Part shown: positions 46,901-59,089 of the stretch, piece after piece | How the letters are laid out: each line of letters begins with the position of its first letter | How positions within the stretch are numbered: the stretch's first letter is position 1 | NCBI GenBank assembly: GCA_934045905.1 | Contig: OW203771.1 | Span: 3,224,001 to 3,288,000 of the forward strand | Direction of reading: 5' to 3' | From: Leuctra nigra | Taxonomy: Eukaryota > Arthropoda > Insecta > Plecoptera > Leuctridae | DNA length: 64,000 bases | The notes under the pieces: model-generated | The model's database searches: none | What the model saw: only the letters and a program-made list of their open reading frames with translations | What the model was told of the DNA's origin: nothing | Program-made: the position numbers and the translations under genes

Positions 46901-49900
46901 GCTCTAATATACAATCAGACTGATCATGTGAACATTTTATCAAAGTTACACTCACTTATGAAACAATTTTTCTCTCAAATTCGACGAGCAGAAAATTATT
47001 AGAAAAAGACGTGTTGTTTCGATTTTCTTATAATCCCTTCCCATTTCATTATTTCGAAATTCAGAAGACCTCTAAACCTTCTACCCTCTAAGAGGGCCAG
47101 TTTTTCAGTATTCTGCTAAATTTTAAACAGTTTATTAGGACTACTGCCTTGGCAACAACCAATGGCATTCTATGAACGACCAATTAAACTTACCTATTTA
47201 CTACTGATTTTCACTTAGCATTGAAAAACCGACCCTTCAAATTAGTGAAAATAATATTTAATAGTTACATGTCATTGATTACTTAAATGTGCATGATGCA
47301 GATGATGATTTTAGATAATACCAAAATGACTATACAATATCGGGGAAACATTTGTTTCACATTTCTATTGATTTATAATATAGGAATACAACACAAGATG
47401 GCGGACTATACCATGGCCTTTTTCTTTGAATTGTTGAATTCATAAATCATTCATATCATCGTTCGAGAAAATATTCTAAGGAATGGAAAACATTCGTGTA
47501 AAGAGAAAAGAAACAATCAAATTGTTGTGTTAAAGCGAGCGAAAATATCGATTGGATATTGTTTCCAACAGAATTTAGAAAACACTCATAATATGAGTGG
47601 TCCAGGTATATTTTTTACCGAGATCCTGTGATTTTTGAAAATTAACATGAACCGTTCAACAATGGTTCAATCATAAAGGTTCAATCGATCAACTTAAAAC
47701 TGTGCAATGGTTAATGGGAACAATATTTTAGGATTTTTTTTAGATTTTTATACAAGTCTGTGACGAAATTCAATAATTATTGCTTTTATTGACATTTTCG
47801 AAAGTCAGAATTTCTGTTCGAATTGTTGCGCGTATCCGTGCTCGCTCATCAACGCGTTACTCAGAGCGTTTTCCTATACAGCTACGATTCTAGGCCATAA
47901 TGAAAATGTACTTGTTTTCAGGTTTCTGGAGTGAAGTCAACAAACCAAGAAGACTCAGTTTCCCAATCAAACTCTTCTACTTCTCAGCTCCACTGTTCAT
48001 AATATCACTCACTGGAAGTATCTTCACTGACACCAGCAGCATTGCAGGAATGTTGACTCAAGTTATAATATCATTGACTTTTACGGAATACTTCATCTGT
48101 ATCTTGGTAATCGCAATAAATCAGAACGAGTTTCAGTTTATTTTTAAGACTCTGAGGAAGATGAGCGAGCAGAAACACAGATGTGAAAAATCAACTGCGA
48201 ACATTTACGAAAAACACGAGGGAATTGTGAAGGGATACATTTTGATTATTCTAAGTTATGATTTATTCCTAACAGTATTACATTTGGTTATACTTTTAAA
48301 CCGTCTTTCAGAAAGAACTCTTTCTCATAGGTAAGTCCACTTAAGGTGATACTAGCGCTAGGCCGTTTTAGAAAATTGAGAGAGAAAAATTGTTTCATAA
48401 ATGAGTGTAACTTTTACAGGATGTTCACATGATCAGTCTGATTGTATATTAGTATCCCTTTTTCATTTTTGCTTATTGCATCGTTAATTAGGCGCCGGTT
48501 ATTCAACAAAACAGGGCAAAACAATGAAATTTGCGATACGATTGGAGACCAAACCCGTAAACCAATTGATCTCAAATTTTAATCATGATTAGATGAAAGA
48601 CAAACGTAGGGTTATCCCTTGGCACATTTTTGAAATTTAATTTTATACGGCGCCCAGGGAGACGAGAAAATAGCAAATTTTTCACCAAAAATCCACTAAT
48701 TATTACTAATTAACGAAACAAAAAATTAAAAATGTACCTAGGGATAACCCTAAGTTTGTCTTTTATCTAATCACGATTAAAATTTCAAATAATTTGGTCT
48801 ACCCGTTCCGTCTCCAATCGTATCGCAAAATGTGTCTACAAAAAGCAGCAAAATCGCTCGCGCTTGCAGCACCTTAATAGGGTTGAGTAGTCAGCGTGGC
48901 CTTGAAGAGTTTTTTAATCGATTTTTATCAATATATTTTACCAATGTTATTGTTAACAAAATTGGGCTTTGTGCGAGTATTCAGAACAGTTCAATGAAAA
49001 TAATTTCATAGTTTGGGATGGTTTAATTAGTTTTATTTTGTCCAACAGATGTTAAGTGCCATAATTTAACTAATTTTCGGGCACTAAACGTCTGTTGGAC
49101 AAAGTAAATCTTAATAAACCATTACAAGCTATGGAATTATTTTCATTGAACTGTTCTGAATACTCATACAAAGCCTTATTTTGTTAACAATTACATTGGT
49201 AAAAGATATTGATAAAAAACGATAAAAAACTCTTCAAGGTCAAACTCACTACCAAGCCGTCTTAAATAGGTAAATCAAAGTTTAATTACTTTTGCGGTAA
49301 TTTCAGGTTGGTGAGGAGGCGTATTCCGAACATTCTTTGATTTGAAACACGGGCTTTTCACAGATTCCCTTTTGTCTTATATAATTTGTAGTATCTGTCA
49401 AAGTTTTCTCTTTTCCAGGTTTTGGACGCCGTTTGACCAAACCGAGTCACCGATGTTTGAAATCTCACTGATTGTATTCACTTATGCCGAATATGCTCTC
49501 GCCTCACTCTCTGGTTTTATGCCGGAATGCTACAGTGTATCTATCATTATTCTTGCGCTTGCTCAGTGGAAGATACTGAGATACAAACTGAGCCACTTGC
49601 CTCAACGAGCAAGAGCAAACATTCGACTTGAAGCTATTCTCACACGAGCTGCTGGTAAGTGGATGAAAGCAGCGGGAGTTGGAAGATTTGCTCGGAGATA
49701 TCCTCGCAGAGAACAGAGAAGAGTTTTGTCAAGAAGATCGCTGTTACTTGGGTTGGGCAGAGATTGCTCTGTGACCTTGGATTCTCCCAGCCAAGACATT
49801 GTGGACAATCAGGCAGATGAGTTGCCTATTGAGAGCGCCTGGTGGCGCAAAGAATGCAATGAAGATGTTTGGCAACATATAAGGAAGGAGAGGTTTGACC

Positions 49901-52900
49901 TTGAAATGCACCGGCTCCTCGGCGACTGCGTCAAACATCATCAAGATCTGTTGGAGTAAGTACTGATAAAATTGCATTTCGATGTAGCTATAATTAGATT
50001 CTTATGAAATTTTGTATTACTTCGTTCGATGATTTGCAAGAACCAATGTGGAAGCATTCTTAAGGGTGTTTGAGCGCGATTTTAAACTCCAAAAAAGGTT
50101 GAGAATTGGACTTTCCCAATTAATTTGTAGTTGAACCTGAAGACTCACGGCAATATAAAAAAGCAGGCACCACCGGGCATTATCTGACTATTTTATGATA
50201 TTTAAATGAGTTCTGACTACCAATTTGCCCTAATTAGTATGGGGCTGTGCATAAAGGACGTCACGCTAAAAATGGGATATTTTGACACCCCCCCCCCCTC
50301 CCCCCTGTCACGCTGTTTCACACTTTTCGAGACCCCCCCCCCCTAAAAGGACGTCACAAATCTATCTCTACACCCCCTTAAATAGAATATTTTTGACTGT
50401 AAATTGTATCAGAAATTCTCGTTCTTAGCGAAATTTCCGGTCCCGACGTATCAACTGAAATTTAAAATGCTTGAAAATATCTATATCAAAACGTGATGTC
50501 CTACTGCCTCCGGAACCCCCTTCCCCCGTGTCACACTGTGTCCCATACTGGTGCACCCCCCCCCCATCCCCCCCTGAAGCGTGACGTCCTTTATGCACAT
50601 CCCCTATGCAGGTTGTACGAGTGAGTACATTTATAAAAACTTCATTCGGGACACCTGCATAAAAAACGGCTGACTATAAAAATTCTATATTTTTGTGAAC
50701 ATCCGGAATTATTACAATTGGTCAGTCTGATATTTTAAAATGTAATGCCATTATTATTTAATTGGGAAATAAATAATTACTGAAATAAGTTCGTTCGATC
50801 AATAATTTAAAAAAAAATCATTATCTTGTTGAAAATTAAAAATTGTTTTAAGAGGGGATGCCCAAGTAGAGGTCTCCGATAGATATTTGAATTAATATGC
50901 TTATTTAATGGATAATTTTCTTGTGCACCATATAAACGCAAGAAAAAGTAAGGTAGGCGAACTAATTTCCAAGATACATCACTTTCTAAATTTGAGTTAG
51001 CCCTTTCTTTAACATGGTAAGTCGAAAAAACACGGCAATTTTCCTAGTAAATATTAGATTTAAACTATTTTCCACCGATAGATTTTTTCCAAAAACTAAT
51101 ATTATGTGTATTAGACATAGAGGTATTTATTAAGATTTTTATATATACACCTATAGCCGTACGTTTTTAAAAGTTAGGGGCAAAATTCTAGATAATTTTC
51201 CTATACCTCCTGTGTTAAAATTTCTTAATCTTCCGAAGACATCATATTGAAAACTCAATATAATTCGAGAGTTGCAAGTTACAAGACATTTGATGAAACT
51301 TTTACATAACAATATAGTTGAAATGTTGAATAAATTAATAAAAGTCGTACATTTCAACAAAAAATATTTTCGGAAAATCTATTGGGCATCCCTCCTTAAT
51401 CACGAATATGATCAGCATTTTATAACATATTACAAGTTTCAGCCTAAACGATCAAATAACCAAATACTTATTATCAAATACTTAAAAAACTTTTCATCCG
51501 TCCAAATTCATATCTAAATGTATCTATTGAGTTAATTGGCATCACAACATCTGGGTTACTCCTCTCTCCAGTGTAGGGATGATCGCGTTATCTAAGTGAT
51601 AAAAAATCAGGTTTTCCACTTATCGGTGCTCGCTCGTCACGACATCGCGTTTCACTGAGCGTTTTCATTGTTAGTGCAATCTTTTGAATTGTCAACCACA
51701 CTTACTTGAAGGACTAAGTTTGACATCACTTCTTCTTCACAGGGTCATCCGTGTATTCGAGACCGCTATGCAGCCAATTGGTCAATCATTTATTTTGCTA
51801 AACATTATAATCATTACATCATGTCTGCTGTTTTCAACAACGGTTGGTAATCAAGTCTGGTCGAACCTCATATTTTTTAACCGAACCGAGCCTCGAACCG
51901 AACTTGAAATATTTGTCCGAAACTCTGAACCGAACCGAACCTCTGGGCTCTTTTACCTGCAGTGGGTTTATCACTAAATTCCACTATACAATTCAATGGG
52001 CTTGTTCACTGCCATTTGCTCTCACTCGCAGCGCTAGCGGCAATGGAGGTGTCTCTCTCTGATTGGTTGGTCTCTGAATCCAAGATCTCTGAATCAAACT
52101 CCCGCTAAGGTTTAAAAACCTTCCATTCCGCTAGATGCATTTTGATTGGCTCTCTCCCGGACGATTAGAACAGCACCGCCATCTACAATAGTTTTGCGTG
52201 AACAACCCTATTAATTGGATTTCAAAGTTTCATTCAAAACAATTTTCATTGACGAGAATTTCAAATTGTCCAACAACATTAATGGCGTTTTCCACTGGCT
52301 GCACTGGGGCTTCACTAGTTTTACTCTCTGTTTGAAATTTGCATTGAATGTTTTATGGTGACTTCATTTCAGTGCAACCCTTGACCCTTACCTAATATCG
52401 CCAAATTTCAGTAGCACCGTGTTACTGTAGCACAACTTTTGTTTTAAAAGTTTTAGCCATAAGAGCTAACATTGTCGCCATGGCAACTAGCCGATCGTGC
52501 TACAGTAACACGGTGCTACTGAAATATTGGCGATATTAGGTAAGGGTCCTGGTTTAGCCCAGTGCAGCCAGTGGAAAACACCACAATTGTATAGTAAATA
52601 TGAACTTTAGTCATGACACACAAAAACAACTTCAAACGTCATTGTTTGACATAGTTTGAACTAGGGATTTTGCATTTTATAGTTCCTCCCTATGTAACAA
52701 ATAACTAAGTAAGTAGTTTTTGCATACATCATTTTGTCTATGATAAAATTAAATAAAATATGTTTGAATATGCATGAAGAAAAGGTATGAAAAGTAAAAT
52801 AAAAAAAATTAATAAACTGTAACAATTTGCATTATTTCTTCTTTTGCTTCTTCTTTGTTATACCTATGGTTAGGTATACACAGCCTTCTATCTAGAACAC

Positions 52901-54248
52901 TACAAAACGAAAGTTCGCCGGAAATTTGAAATTGGCGCAGCGGGGGAGGTTCGGTTCGGATATTTCATTTTAAGGTTCGGTTGGCGAACTTTTACAGCCT
53001 GTTCGGTTCGGTTCTGGTTTCGAACCAGTTCACTCAACCCCAAAGTCTGGAAGTTCACACGAATAACTAATGTTCATCAGAAGTAGAACGTTTGAAGTCC
53101 ATCAATGATTATTGATTCTTCATTTTACCTCAAATACCATGAGTGTCAGCTTTCACACGATCATATTTTTAATTTTGACTCTCATCAAAATTAAAGGAAA
53201 CTCTTCAATAAAGCTGAATTTGTTAACTATAGGTATTAATTTGGATTTGATATAACTTTATTTATACATTTCAAAAGTACTATACATAAAATCGAACAAA
53301 ATGGACTTTGGGGACTTCTGATGTTCAGAACTAGTTGTTAAATAACTCTTTAATATAATATCAGATCATGACGTTAGTAGATAATTTTGTTAGGGCAGAT
53401 TTCAAATTTAAAAAGTAAAAATGTTGTTTAAATTATTTTCAGGTGACAAATTATGGAGGAGAAACCCTTCTTATCGCGGTCATTGCTGTTGTTCTGTATC
53501 TGCTCGGTTACACCTTATCTTGGATTTGCCAGCAAATCGGTGACGAGGTTTGGAATTAAGCATTTTCTTTACCAAGACGTAGTACGTACATCTCTTCAAA
53601 GATACTCCTGCATAAACTTTCTTGTTCCTGTAGAGCGAGTTGGTACGGGAGGCTGCGTATGGTACACAGTGGTACGCAGCAACAGATGGGTTCAAGAGGT
53701 CAATCCGTATCATCATGTCACGTGCTAATCAACCTGTTGTCATCACTGTGGCTGGATTTGTACCTGCAACTCTCGATACCTTTGCCAATGTGAGTGTAAA
53801 TAAGCGGTTTGTTTTTTAAATAAAAAAAATACAAAAAAAATTAAAAAAAATGTAATGGTCCAATGATCACGTCAGCAAGTTTCAACTCTTTAGACCATAT
53901 TACACACAATAGAAATTCTTCATTATACTCCCCTCTTAAATTTTTTTGGAAATAGTTGTCAAAAGATATTTTTGGCAAGTCACGACATATGAAAACCAAT
54001 ATTCTCAGTTTTTTCAGAACCATAGTGTGAACATTTGAAAGATGCAAAGATAATCATACCGTGTATCGTGTTTGGCAGACGTTGCACGTATCGGTGCTCG
54101 CTCATCAGCGCGTTACACCGAGCGTTTTCTTAGGTTTATCATTTCGAAAACTCTCTAATTAGATACGATGTTCTTCTTACAGCTAACCAGCTTCGTGTAC
54201 AAATGTTTCAACACTTTGAGAGTAAAGACACGATTCCAAAATCAATGA
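43927..54248 (+). CDS. Odorant receptor (7tm_6 family), 7 exons
   Basis: Exons: 43927-44026, 47922-48330, 49419-49955, 51743-51842, 53443-53547, 53634-53789 and 54183-54248; 1473 nt, 490 aa. All introns are GT-AG and phases are 1,2,2,0,0,0. Features in order: start MSFIRVRYQQM; LGGFWSEVNKPRR, the usual N-terminal LG.W motif; hydrophobic helices (FYFSAPLFIISL, ILIILSYDLFLTVLHLVILL); a long basic loop; HRLLGDCVKHHQDLLE; TSCLLFSTTVTNYGG; and the C-terminal SELVREAAYGTQWY, IIMSRANQP and FVPATLDTF that mark this family. Insect ORs are ligand-tuned subunits working with Orco in olfactory dendrites. Orco's own conserved C-terminus is absent. At 490 aa it is longer than most ORs (about 400). The start codon choice is supported by the family N-terminus, but the leader is very odd (see the repeat at 43030). 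Confidence 0.88.
44348..44945. mobile_element. Foldback element N in receptor intron 1
   Basis: gtgcagtccataaaccgcaa / ttcggtttatggacggcac and tatggccccaagctgaattc / gaattcagcttggggccata. Confidence 0.75.
44976..45614. mobile_element. TTAA-site MITE family E
   Basis: TTAA at both ends; inverse ends tatatcacgtgacttt / aaaagtcacgtgatata. Copy at 60438-61071, fragment at about 58170-58380. Confidence 0.85.
45611..46013. mobile_element. TTAA-site foldback MITE family D, abutting family E
   Basis: Starts at the same TTAA that ends the previous element. Arms gaggctaacggaagcgaacg / cgttcgcttccgtttgcctc, long inner foldback. Confidence 0.85.
46078..46985. mobile_element. Family A MITE split by an inserted element
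   Basis: Left part gcgattttgctgcattttgc to caaactta; right part ttagggttatcctttggtac to ttttctctcaaattc. The right terminus is missing. Confidence 0.75.
46202..46605. mobile_element. PIF/Harbinger-like MITE nested in family A
   Basis: Ends AGCTGGGTTCCCATACTTCG / inverse, arms about 49 bp, flanked by TTA on each side (46199-46201, 46606-46608). The uninterrupted family copies read caaacttagggttatcc, which proves the 3-bp duplication. Confidence 0.85.
47580..47876 (-). mobile_element. Family B fragment in receptor intron 1
   Basis: cataatatgagtggtccagg at the left, cgtgctcgctcatcaacgcg and cagagcgttttcctata at the right, ending 45 bp before exon 2. Confidence 0.65.
48341..48877. mobile_element. 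Family A MITE, receptor intron 2
   Basis: TTAA at both ends, 537 bp; starts aaggtgatactagcgctagg and ends with ctcgcgcttgcagcacctta. Confidence 0.85.
48874..49265. mobile_element. Family I MITE, abutting family A
   Basis: Shares the TTAA at 48874-48877 with the family A element and ends at TTAA 49262-49265. Confidence 0.75.
50241..50604. mobile_element. MITE family F, receptor intron 3
   Basis: ggggctgtgcataaaggacg / cgtcctttatgcacatcccc, flanked by TAT on both sides; same body as 14383-14746. Confidence 0.8.
52283..52584. mobile_element. Foldback element nested in the hAT-like element
   Basis: tggcgttttccactggctgc / gcagccagtggaaaacacca. Confidence 0.7.
52386..52552. mobile_element. Family H foldback nested one level deeper
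   Basis: Same arms as 18614-18771: cagtagcaccgtgttactgt and inverse, in opposite overall orientation. Confidence 0.8.
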
Positions 54249-54529
54249 CTTCGCTTCATGAAGAAGAACAGTGCTGTGAAGTTTAAGCTTGACCATTGAC
54301 AATTACTTTCCCCTAAACTGTACGAGTGGGGTTGCGGTCAGTGTTGGAGACGATTGAAGATGCAACTCAAGAATCTAAATATGATGATGAAGAAGATGAT
54401 GAAGTAGAATTTAATAGCTTTAAGTATTATACTGCACATATTTAATAATTTCAGATATTTACTTTTGTGTGAAGTGTGATTAATCTTGTATTGTAGCTTT
54501 TCATAGGTAATGTTAGACTATAGGTATTG

Positions 54530-54535
54530 AATAAA
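54530..54535 (+). terminator. Candidate polyadenylation signal of the odorant receptor
   Basis: AATAAA 282 nt after the receptor stop at 54248, with no other gene between. Confidence 0.45.
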
Positions 54536-55180
54536 ACGATGTGAATATCTATGTATATTAACTAAGAGTTTGCTCACAAATATTTTGTTTTTATAAGTTG
54601 GATTCTTAAATCGACTCAAAATTAATTTTTAACATATTTCATAACAATGTTTAAATGCTATAGCGTCCCAGCAAACACAAGAGTGCACGCCTTGTATCAT
54701 TTTTGTACCTTCATGCGGTGTTGTATTTGTGTTGTACAGAAGTTACTGGGCCGGCAAAATCATGTCCCGAAAATATGCACATTTTCCATCATGTACAGCG
54801 TGCACCAACCCAGTTGCGGACCAGCATCTTTCTTGCACAAAACCAACGGCCATGAAAAGATACCTCGCCGTTAACTTACTTGCACTAATCTTGCAGCCAT
54901 GAAATGTACACTCCCAACACCAGGCGTGCAGCGTCCGTGCGGATTGTGTGCACAAAATTTGCGCCAACGAAACGGCATCTTTCTTGCACTTGCTCTTTCG
55001 CATGTAAAACGCTAGTTCCAAAATTAGCTACGGGGATCGCTACTAGTTCATGTTGCCGTATTTAAAACAAATATTATAGTATTTAAAATCGAAAAAATTA
55101 TCTAGTTTTATACAAGGAGGTAGTTTGTACTGTGTGATAGAAGACATTGCAATTAGTACATGAAAGACAATTTTATGAGA

Positions 55181-55250
55181 CATACACTGGATTCGAACTC
55201 CGGTCGTCGATTTGGCGCGCTCCCGATGTATTCACTCCTCCACGGTGACG
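55181..55250 (-). other. tRNA-like fragment
   Basis: On the minus strand, GGAGTTCGAATCCAGTG resembles a B box. The 5' half (accgtggaggagtgaatac) is a poor A box. A decayed tRNA or SINE head is likely. Confidence 0.35.
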
Positions 55251-55827
55251 ATGGAGCTTCGAGGGTGAAATAAGACATTTGACCGGCGAGCGAGCGTGAG
55301 CGATCGTACGACACAATTCTGATACAAAACGGGTACCTACCTACTGCTGGGGCACTCCAATACCGCGCAATTCAATTTGTTTAAAAGAATGCATTAAATA
55401 TCATAGTATTTTCAATTTCCTCATCAATTTTAACATCAAATAATTTTTTATGTTATTAATTTGTACAGTGCAAAGAAATTAATATAATAAGCATAACAAA
55501 TAAAACGTGTTCATAATTAAAACATCCCGTTAAAATATTAATACATGAAATTATTATATACGCCATGAAAGTCCAATTCATACTTATATAATTAATTTTA
55601 TATTTAAGTAACATTGAAATACTTGATTTCTTGTGGATGACTATACAATATTTGTACCACGCCGGCACCATTGCGTGCACTTTTCGTGCACTTTATATTT
55701 AAAATGCTCATTTTGAAGACTTATTGCGAGTATTAACTGAAAAAAACACACGGACATGTATTAGGATGTGAAATAATACAACTGATATAGATTAGAATTG
55801 ATTTCACATAGATATATTAATGTTACT

Positions 55828-57152
55828 AGGAAAACGCTCAGTGTAACGCGTTGATGAGCGAGCAAGGGTATGTGCAAATTCTCGAACCGGAAATGCGTAC
55901 ACAACGCACAGAAAACATATACATCCATATTGAATTGATTATGATATCAACTTAAAAGTGTACTATGCTTTTCATCGAAACTTTAAAATAGCATCTAAGC
56001 ACCTGGTTCATAAAGCAAATCAGAATCAATTTTCAATTGGCACTGGAAAACATTCATTTCGATACTTCATTACTGACAGATATTAAAAATGTAAATAACT
56101 TCATACGTTCTTAACTGATTGGGATGAAATTTTGTAAAATAAGAGACAATATTGGTTTTAATGATCATGCAAAATATGAGTTTGATCAGAATTATCGAAG
56201 ACCGTTTTCATTTTTCAGCCTATCAGGAGATATTTATTTAAATTTTAACCAATGAATCTGAGTAACGCGTTGATGAGCGAGCACGGATACGCGCAACACC
56301 TCGAACCGAAATTCTGTCTATCGAAAATGTCATTAAAAGCCAATAATTCTAAAATTTCGCCACAGATTTGTATAGAAATCTCAAAACATTCCTAAAATAT
56401 TGGTCCAAATAACCATGCAAAGCTTTAAGTTGATCGATTGAACCTTTATGATTGAACTGTTCCGTGTTAATTTTCAAAAATCACAGGATCTCCTTCAAAA
56501 AATATACATGAGACCACTCATATGATATAAGTGTGTCTACACAATATCAGATCGACTGTTAAACGGTCATTATCAGTTTCATATGCGTTTGAAAGTTTCT
56601 GCTCTAACTACCTTGCCTTGAACTGAAGAGTCGAAGTCGCCGTGAATTCGACAGCCAACACGCAAATAGTCCGTAAAATGTCAATAACGTTTGGATTTAA
56701 ACACAGATTAGTATGAAAATTGTCAAAAATGCAGATAATGTTGGTCCCAACCATCATGCGAAGTTATAAGTTGATCGTTCAATCGGTTATAGTTTAAATT
56801 TCTAAAAACACAGGAAAGATAGTTTTAAATTTTAACCAATGGGAGGATTTGGCTGAAACTTTGTTTGATTGGGTACAATGTTGGGGGTAATGACTTGTCA
56901 AAATTTCAATTTGATCAAAACAACCAATCGAAAGTTAATTTTTTTTAAATTTGAACCAATCAATGGATTTCAAAAAAATTAGGGTCTGCAACAATCAGAA
57001 ATGTTACGTACATGTGTGCAAAATTTCAGCTCGATCGAAGAAAAACTCTGACCTGTATATCGTCAGTAACAGAAAAAAAAAAAAACAAACAAAAAAAAAA
57101 ACAGAGGTTCGTTCCAAAAGAGCCAAAAGGAGACGCTCGCTTCGCTCGCTCA
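55828..57152 (+). mobile_element. Composite family B element, second near-identical copy
   Basis: Same composite as 26918-28238. Flanked by a 46-bp direct repeat (55779-55824, 57154-57199). Confidence 0.85.
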
Positions 57153-57404
57153 ACAACTGATATAGATTAGAATTGATTTCACATAGATATATTCATGTTT
57201 TCTTTATTTATATTTTCGCTTTAAATTATCTAAACACATCCATAGCGTGACTAAACAGATTGGGTAGGCAAGAAAGTGGAACGAATAACAGCGTTGTACA
57301 ACACTGGGCCAGCAATGGTTTTGCATGTTTCCGATAGAGTTGTTTCGCAACGCAAGAAACATGCACTCCTGTTGATACCAGCCCAGCATTGTTGAGTGCA
57401 CTCC

Positions 57405-57845
57405 TTGTGTGTATACAATAAACATGCACGTCGGTCAACACCGGCCCGGTATTGTTGCGCTTGCAGTATTTCTGTATACAAGAAACATACACGTCGGTCA
57501 ACACTGGCCCGGTGTCGTTGCGCGTGTAGTTTTTCGGTATACAAGAAACATGCACGTCGGTCAACACTGGCCCGGTATTGTTGCGCGTGCAGCTTCTGGT
57601 ATGCAAGAAACATACACGTCGGTAGACACTGGCCCGGCATTGTTGCGCGTGTAGTTTTTGGTATACAAGAAACATGCACGTCGGTAGACACTGGCCCGGC
57701 ATTGTTGCGCGTGTAGTTTTTGGTATACAAGAAACATACACGTCGGTAGACACTGGCCCGGTATTGTTGCGCGTGCAGCTTTTGGTATGCAAGAAACATA
57801 CACGTCGGTAGACACTGGCCCGGTATTGTCGCGCGTGCAAATAAA
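57405..57845. repeat. 62-bp tandem repeat, about 7 units
   Basis: The unit contains gtatacaagaaacatacacg and ctggcccggtattgttgcgc; starts at 57414, 57474, 57537, 57598, 57660, 57722 and 57784. Related single motifs flank it (57285-57405, 57846-58010). Confidence 0.9.
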
Positions 57846-58998
57846 TTGCAGTGTTGTACGCGGGTACAGGCCCAGCATACAAAAGGTACACTCTCTGAAG
57901 GTGCAATTTATGTGTGTAGACGAACAGATATCTTTCTTGTATCAACCGTACAACGCCCAACACTTTCCTTGCACATGATGCGTCGGGAAGGCACAATTAA
58001 TGTACAAAGCGTGCAGTGCTGTGTGTGCTGGATAATTTTCTTTTCTTATTAGTTCATATATGGATCTAGTGGAGCGGTCGCTCCACGCCAGCCATGTCGT
58101 ACGGCGCGCACACCACACAACAAACTTGTGAAACAAAATGACCAATTTCACTTAGAAGACGTCAGTAAAGATGATTTTTCTTCCTTGCACCTAAATAATC
58201 ACTTAATCAAGACATGAAGTTGAAGGAAATCCGACGAGCAGCCAAGAACAGAAAACTCTAATCTAATAAAAGGGCACATTATTTATGCATCACAAACCTG
58301 ACACAAATTTGCCATCAAAACATGCGCTCTTTCTTCATTTTCCAACGAAATGTTGACATATTAATTTATCCACTATTATGTACCTATGTATAGTCAGTCC
58401 ATCGCCCAGGTGGCCAAATCTCCCCCCCCCCCCCTGCGGACGCATGGAGACAATACTTTTTCGAAAGATCGTTAAATTTGTAGTAGAATTTCACTTGTTT
58501 GCACTTTGGCATCTGGTGGATGCGGTCAGGGGGGTGGGGGCCAAAAAGTCAAAATTACAGACAATATATCAACCAGAATATCTTTTGAAGCAAGCGCACG
58601 ATTTAAAATCAGGTTTCAAATTCCCAATCAACAATAAAAAAATCTAAAAAAAAATGTAGGGTGCATTTTATTGTATGACCTTGAACAGCAATAGTAGACG
58701 AGTTTTGGGAAATTTTGGAAACGGAGCAACTCACGGACGAATAAATATTTTTCAACACTCTTTGCAGGAATTTACTTACGATAAATGTATACACATTTTA
58801 TTACCCATTATTTTCTGAGTGACCTTGAACAAAGAAGTTGATGTTCCCACATTTTAAAAGCGCGTCAAGTGGGTAAAAACTCCCCCCACCAGGCGGAGTA
58901 TTGAAAACTATTATTTTTTTGATTGAGCATTATGATTTCTGTAAAACGTAACTACAGTCTGTTTTTTACTGTATGAACTCTCACCAGATGGAGCCACA

Positions 58999-59083
58999 GT
59001 CAGTTGTTCTGCTAGGCCGAGAAAGACTTCATTGCGCGCTCACCTTGCAATGTTGTCTTTCTCGGCCTAGCAGAACAACTGAC
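58999..59083 (+). ncRNA. miRNA-like hairpin, 29-bp perfect stem
   Basis: gtcagttgttctgctaggcc plus gagaaagac pairs perfectly with its inverse at 59055-59083; ttcattgc / gcaatgtt extends the stem toward an 11-nt loop. It could equally be a tiny MITE. Either strand could be transcribed. Confidence 0.4.
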
Positions 59084-59089
59084 GGTGTC

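Larger units (their letters stand above)
51861..53042. mobile_element. hAT-like element in receptor intron 4 (nested inserts)
   Basis: Flanked by the 8-bp repeat AAGTCTGG (51853-51860, 53043-53050). Both end regions carry gaaccgaaccgaacc / ggttcggttcgg motifs in inverse orientation. The extreme tips do not match well. Confidence 0.55.

Noticed and set aside
47922..54248. Orco (universal odorant co-receptor)
   Set aside because: The long loop suggested it, but the highly conserved Orco C-terminus is absent; it fits a conventional receptor.
57226..57996. 256-codon minus frame rich in RASVYRR and TGPVSTDV
   Set aside because: It comes from a 62-bp tandem unit lacking stops; the frame rotates through the unit and there is no family likeness.
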